DNA from: Chitinophagaceae bacterium
GTDB taxonomy: Bacteria > Bacteroidota > Bacteroidia > Chitinophagales > Chitinophagaceae
Assembly: GCA_013205585.1 (NCBI GenBank)
Contig: JABMML010000204.1
Coordinates: forward strand, 1-18,207
Direction: 5' to 3'
DNA: 18,207 bases
Shown: positions 15,617 through 18,207 of the stretch, in pieces
Layout: the number at the start of each line of letters is the position of its first letter
Numbering within the stretch: the stretch's first letter is position 1
Program-made: the position numbers and the translations under genes
The notes under the pieces: model-generated
Seen by the model: the letters and a program-made list of their open reading frames with translations, nothing else
Told to the model about the DNA's origin: nothing
Database searches by the model: none

Positions 15617-15656
15617 AAACCCGGTGGCCCAATTAATGGAACATCGGGTTTTTTTA
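15617..15656 (+). terminator. Rho-independent terminator of dnaN
   Basis: AACCCGGTG at 15618-15626 pairs with CATCGGGTT at 15642-15650 through a 9-bp stem with one G-T pair. One further A-T pair at the base is possible. A T-run (15649-15655) follows at once. It lies about 50 bp after the dnaN stop and before the next gene, a textbook intrinsic terminator layout. Confidence 0.85.
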
Positions 15657-15684
15657 TTTACATTTATACTATAAATAAAAGACC

Positions 15685-16506
15685 ATGCTGGAACTCATAA
15701 AAAACTATTTCGAACATATACCAAGTGCACACAGGGCCTTGTTATTAGCAGGAGGCATTAGCTTTTTCTGGTTGGTTGAAATAGCAGTGCCTTTATTTAA
15801 TTTTAAATATAATAAGTTCAAACACGCGGGTATCAATTTCTTTTTCACTTTCACCACTATTGTTATTAATTTCTTGTTTGCACTTGTAATGGTAAAACTG
15901 AGCGACTGGACAGTAGCAGAAAACTTTGGGTTACTTCATATTATTCAATTAAGCCCTTGGGTGGAAGCCATTGTGGGTTTATTATTATTAGATTTTATAG
16001 GTGCCTATTTAGTACACATGATAGAACATAAAGTAAAATTTTTATGGAAATTTCATATGGTACACCACGCCGACACACAGGTAGATACGACTACAGGCAA
16101 TAGACATCATCCGGGTGAGTCGGTGGTAAGAGCGGTATTTGCTATACTTGCCGTATTTATTTTAGGCACACCTATTTGGATAGTGATGGTATACCAAAGC
16201 TTAAGCGTGGTGCTTACTCAATTCAATCACGCGAATATTAAAATACCAAAATGGTTCGATAAAAGCTTTGGATATATTATTGTTTCTCCCAATATGCATA
16301 GAATTCATCATCATATTACTCGTCCACAAACCGATAGCAATTACGGAAATATATTTTCTTTCTGGGACCGTTTATTAGGGACTTATAATTATACACCCAT
16401 GAATGAAATTACTTATGGACTAGATGTAATGGACAATACAAAAGATAAGTCCTTATCGTATCAACTAAGGGCGCCCTTTGATAAATCGATAAAATCAGAT
16501 TACTAA
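15685..16506 (+). CDS. Sterol desaturase / fatty acid hydroxylase family membrane protein
   Basis: A 273-aa integral membrane di-iron oxygenase of the FA_hydroxylase superfamily, with about four to five hydrophobic helices (roughly 17-37, 50-72, 92-110, 147-180). The histidine clusters that bind the two irons are complete: HMIEH at 111-115, HMVHH at 124-128, RHHPGE at 140-145 and HRIHH at 205-209, with His182 in between. The C-terminal NYGNIFSFWDRLLGTY at 219-234 is the family signature. Members hydroxylate or desaturate lipids (fatty acids, sphingolipids, sterols, carotenoids) using O2. The substrate is unknown here; in a Bacteroidota cell a hydroxylated membrane lipid is the likely target (inference). 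It starts after the dnaN terminator and precedes kdsB by 34 bp on the same strand, so it may share a transcript with that lipid A-core gene. Confidence 0.92.
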   Translation: MLELIKNYFEHIPSAHRALLLAGGISFFWLVEIAVPLFNFKYNKFKHAGINFFFTFTTIVINFLFALVMVKLSDWTVAENFGLLHIIQLSPWVEAIVGLLLLDFIGAYLVHMIEHKVKFLWKFHMVHHADTQVDTTTGNRHHPGESVVRAVFAILAVFILGTPIWIVMVYQSLSVVLTQFNHANIKIPKWFDKSFGYIIVSPNMHRIHHHITRPQTDSNYGNIFSFWDRLLGTYNYTPMNEITYGLDVMDNTKDKSLSYQLRAPFDKSIKSDY

Positions 16507-16540
16507 TCTAGTTTTAAAAAGATAATTCAGCAAAAAAACA

Positions 16541-17263
16541 ATGACTAAAATTGGTGCCTTTATTCCTGCCCGCTATGCGGCCACACGCTTTCCAGCAAAA
16601 CTAATGCAGGCCCTAGGTGCTAAAACGGTGATTAGGCATACCTATGATAATACAGTGGCAACCGGCCTCTTCAATGAAGTATATGTGGTTACAGACAGTG
16701 AAATTATTTTTAATGAAATTACTTCTCATGGTGGCAAGGCCCTTATGAGTAAAAGAGAACATGAAAGCGGATCAGATAGAATTGCTGAAGCCATTGAGCA
16801 TTTAAACATTGATATAGTGGTGAATGTACAAGGAGACGAACCCTTTGTAAAAAAAGAACCCCTTGAAAAATTAATTGCTGTTTTTAAAGATGAAAATGTA
16901 GAAGTGGCCTCCCTCATGCAGGCATTAACTAATTCGGATTTAATTGCCGATCCTAATTATGTAAAAGTGGCTGTGGATAAAAATATGAATGCATTATTTT
17001 TTTCACGCAGTGTTATTCCCTATCCAAGAAATAAAGAAATAGCCAATACCTATTATGAACATATTGGTGTGTATGCTTTTAAAAAACAAGCCCTACTTGA
17101 TTTTACCAACTGGCCTATATCCCCACTAGAAGCGGCTGAAAAAATTGAATGTCTTCGTTATTTAGAAAATGGTGTTTCTATAAAAATGGTAGTAACTAGT
17201 TATATGGGCGTAGAAATAGACACACCAGAAGATTTAATTAAAGCAGCAGCACTTTTAAAATAA
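16541..17263 (+). CDS. kdsB: 3-deoxy-manno-octulosonate cytidylyltransferase (CMP-Kdo synthetase)
   Basis: KdsB activates Kdo with CTP to CMP-Kdo, the donor for the inner core of lipopolysaccharide, in the cytosol. The protein has 240 aa (E. coli 248). Motifs are [13 protein letters not shown] at 8-20 (nucleotide-binding loop), VTDSEII at 50-56, [11 protein letters not shown] at 74-84, and VNVQGDEPF at 94-102 with the metal-binding Asp. Later blocks are VIPYPR, HIGVYAF and the [17 protein letters not shown] segment. Its presence shows the organism makes a Kdo-bearing outer membrane. An MFS transporter starts 4 bp after the stop, suggesting co-transcription. The start ATG follows a run of seven A bases with no Shine-Dalgarno motif. 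Confidence 0.97.
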   Translation: MTKIGAFIPARYAATRFPAKLMQALGAKTVIRHTYDNTVATGLFNEVYVVTDSEIIFNEITSHGGKALMSKREHESGSDRIAEAIEHLNIDIVVNVQGDEPFVKKEPLEKLIAVFKDENVEVASLMQALTNSDLIADPNYVKVAVDKNMNALFFSRSVIPYPRNKEIANTYYEHIGVYAFKKQALLDFTNWPISPLEAAEKIECLRYLENGVSIKMVVTSYMGVEIDTPEDLIKAAALLK

Positions 17264-17267
17264 ATAC

Positions 17268-18207
17268 ATGAACAAAGGAAAATTATTTCAATCAACTATA
17301 GTAGCCGCTCTAGCTGGATTTATTTTTGGTTTTGATATGGTAGTTATTTCTGGTGCCGATAAACCTATTCAAGAACTTTGGCATACCACACCTTTGTTCC
17401 ACGGATTTTTTATTATGTCCATGGCATTATGGGGAACCGTTATTGGCTCTGTGTTTGCAGGCGCCCCCACTGAAAAATATGGCCGTAAAAAAGTATTGAT
17501 ATGGTTGGGTATTATGTTTATTGCATCCGCCATTGGTTCTGCTCTTGCACAAGATCCTTATACCTTTTCTTTCTTTAGATTAATAGGAGGTATTGCTATT
17601 GGTGTTTCTTCTGTAGCAGCCCCTACTTATATTTCTGAAATTTCAAATAAAAATAATAGAGGAAGGTTAGTAGGCATGTATCAATTCAATATTGTCTTTG
17701 GAATTTTAGTGGCTTATTTATCTAATTATTTTTTAACAGGTTTTGGAGGTGCCAACGATTGGCGTTGGATGCTAGCTGTTTTATTAATTCCATCTATCAT
17801 TTATACATTAATGACTTTAGGTTTACCAGAAAGTCCAAGATGGTTATTCTCTGTTAAAAATGACGAGGCAGGTGCTAGAGAAAACTTAGCCATCGTGGGG
17901 GTAGAAAATATTGATCAAACTATTCAAGAAATAAAAACTGCCTATGAAGAAGAAGAAGCACAGGGGGCTATTCAATTATTTACAAAACATCACCGTAAAA
18001 TATTATCTATTGCTTTTTTTGTTGCCTTTTTTAATCAGGCATCGGGCATTAATTTTCTTTTATACTATGCACCTAGAATTTTAGAAGAAGCGGGTTTTGC
18101 AAAAAACAATTCATTATTAAGTTCCATCTCATTAGGACTTATGAACTTAGTTTTTACATTCGTAGGTCTTTGGTTAATTGACCGTATTGGCCGTAAGACA
18201 TTATTAA
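17268..18207 (+). CDS. Sugar porter family MFS transporter (3' truncated)
   Basis: An inner-membrane sugar:proton symporter or facilitator of the sugar porter family, cut by the window end after 313 codons. Family motifs are GFIFGFDMVVISGA at 17-30 in helix 1, the loop 2-3 motif EKYGRKKV at 69-76, RLIGGIAIG at 104-112, and PTYISEIS at 119-126. After these come GRLVGMYQF at 132-140, PESPRW at 187-192 after helix 6, and a helix-7 motif FFNQASGINFLLYYAP. A second GRK loop (DRIGRKTLL) lies at the very end. Helices 1-8 are therefore present; about four helices should follow outside the window. The ATG at 17268 is 4 bp after the kdsB stop and is the only sensible start. The substrate is probably a hexose or pentose, but cannot be fixed from these motifs. 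Confidence 0.93.
   Translation, partial: MNKGKLFQSTIVAALAGFIFGFDMVVISGADKPIQELWHTTPLFHGFFIMSMALWGTVIGSVFAGAPTEKYGRKKVLIWLGIMFIASAIGSALAQDPYTFSFFRLIGGIAIGVSSVAAPTYISEISNKNNRGRLVGMYQFNIVFGILVAYLSNYFLTGFGGANDWRWMLAVLLIPSIIYTLMTLGLPESPRWLFSVKNDEAGARENLAIVGVENIDQTIQEIKTAYEEEEAQGAIQLFTKHHRKILSIAFFVAFFNQASGINFLLYYAPRILEEAGFAKNNSLLSSISLGLMNLVFTFVGLWLIDRIGRKTLL

Noticed and set aside
1..18207. Defence system, prophage, transposon, CRISPR array or other mobile island
   Set aside because: No recombinase, transposase, repeat array, tRNA junction or composition shift is visible; nearly every gene belongs to a known core family.

Overview
This window looks like an ordinary, gene-dense stretch of a low-GC Bacteroidota chromosome, most likely from the Chitinophagaceae or a near relative. 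The lineage call rests on several things. The proteins include a bacterial GH3-family amido synthetase and a Kdo-making KdsB. Two exported proteins have signal peptides ending in the ...AQ typical of the phylum. None of the start codons I inspected has a Shine-Dalgarno sequence. Exact copies of the Bacteroidota -7 promoter motif TAnnTTTG lie in front of three genes. Codon use (TTA leucine, AAA lysine) is even throughout, and I see no insertion sequence, prophage, CRISPR array, tRNA, rRNA or foreign-looking island. The genus is a guess.

Layout, left to right. Plus strand, 1-5915 and on to 6509: the tail of a probable glycerolipid acyltransferase, methylglyoxal synthase (mgsA), a secreted M28 metallopeptidase of the glutamate-carboxypeptidase-II type, uvrB, then pnuC and a NadR-type ribosylnicotinamide kinase, which together form a nicotinamide riboside salvage pair. 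Minus strand, 9999-6501: a GH3-family acyl-acid amido synthetase and a LysE-type exporter 2 bp apart, then a secreted protein of unknown function 9 bp upstream of the peptidoglycan glycosyltransferase mtgA. Plus strand, 10081-11900: an inositol-monophosphatase-family enzyme and thiL, 8 bp apart. Minus strand, 14338-11923: recX, an omega-amidase-like nitrilase and nagA. Plus strand, 14455-18207: dnaN with a clear intrinsic terminator, a sterol-desaturase/fatty-acid-hydroxylase family membrane enzyme, kdsB, and a sugar-porter MFS transporter cut off by the window end.

Most genes are housekeeping: DNA repair and replication (uvrB, recX, dnaN), cofactor supply (pnuC/nadR, thiL) and envelope building (mtgA, kdsB, nagA recycling, acyltransferase). 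The longest gaps without a gene are about 115 bp (14339-14454 and 15571-15684), so no stretch over 300 bp lacks a gene.

I found no convincing new biological system. The observations most worth a second look are the GH3-LysE pair as a possible make-and-export module, the uncharacterised secreted protein linked to mtgA, and two TAnnTTTG promoters placed so close to ATG codons (uvrB and the IMPase gene) that the transcripts should be leaderless or nearly so.
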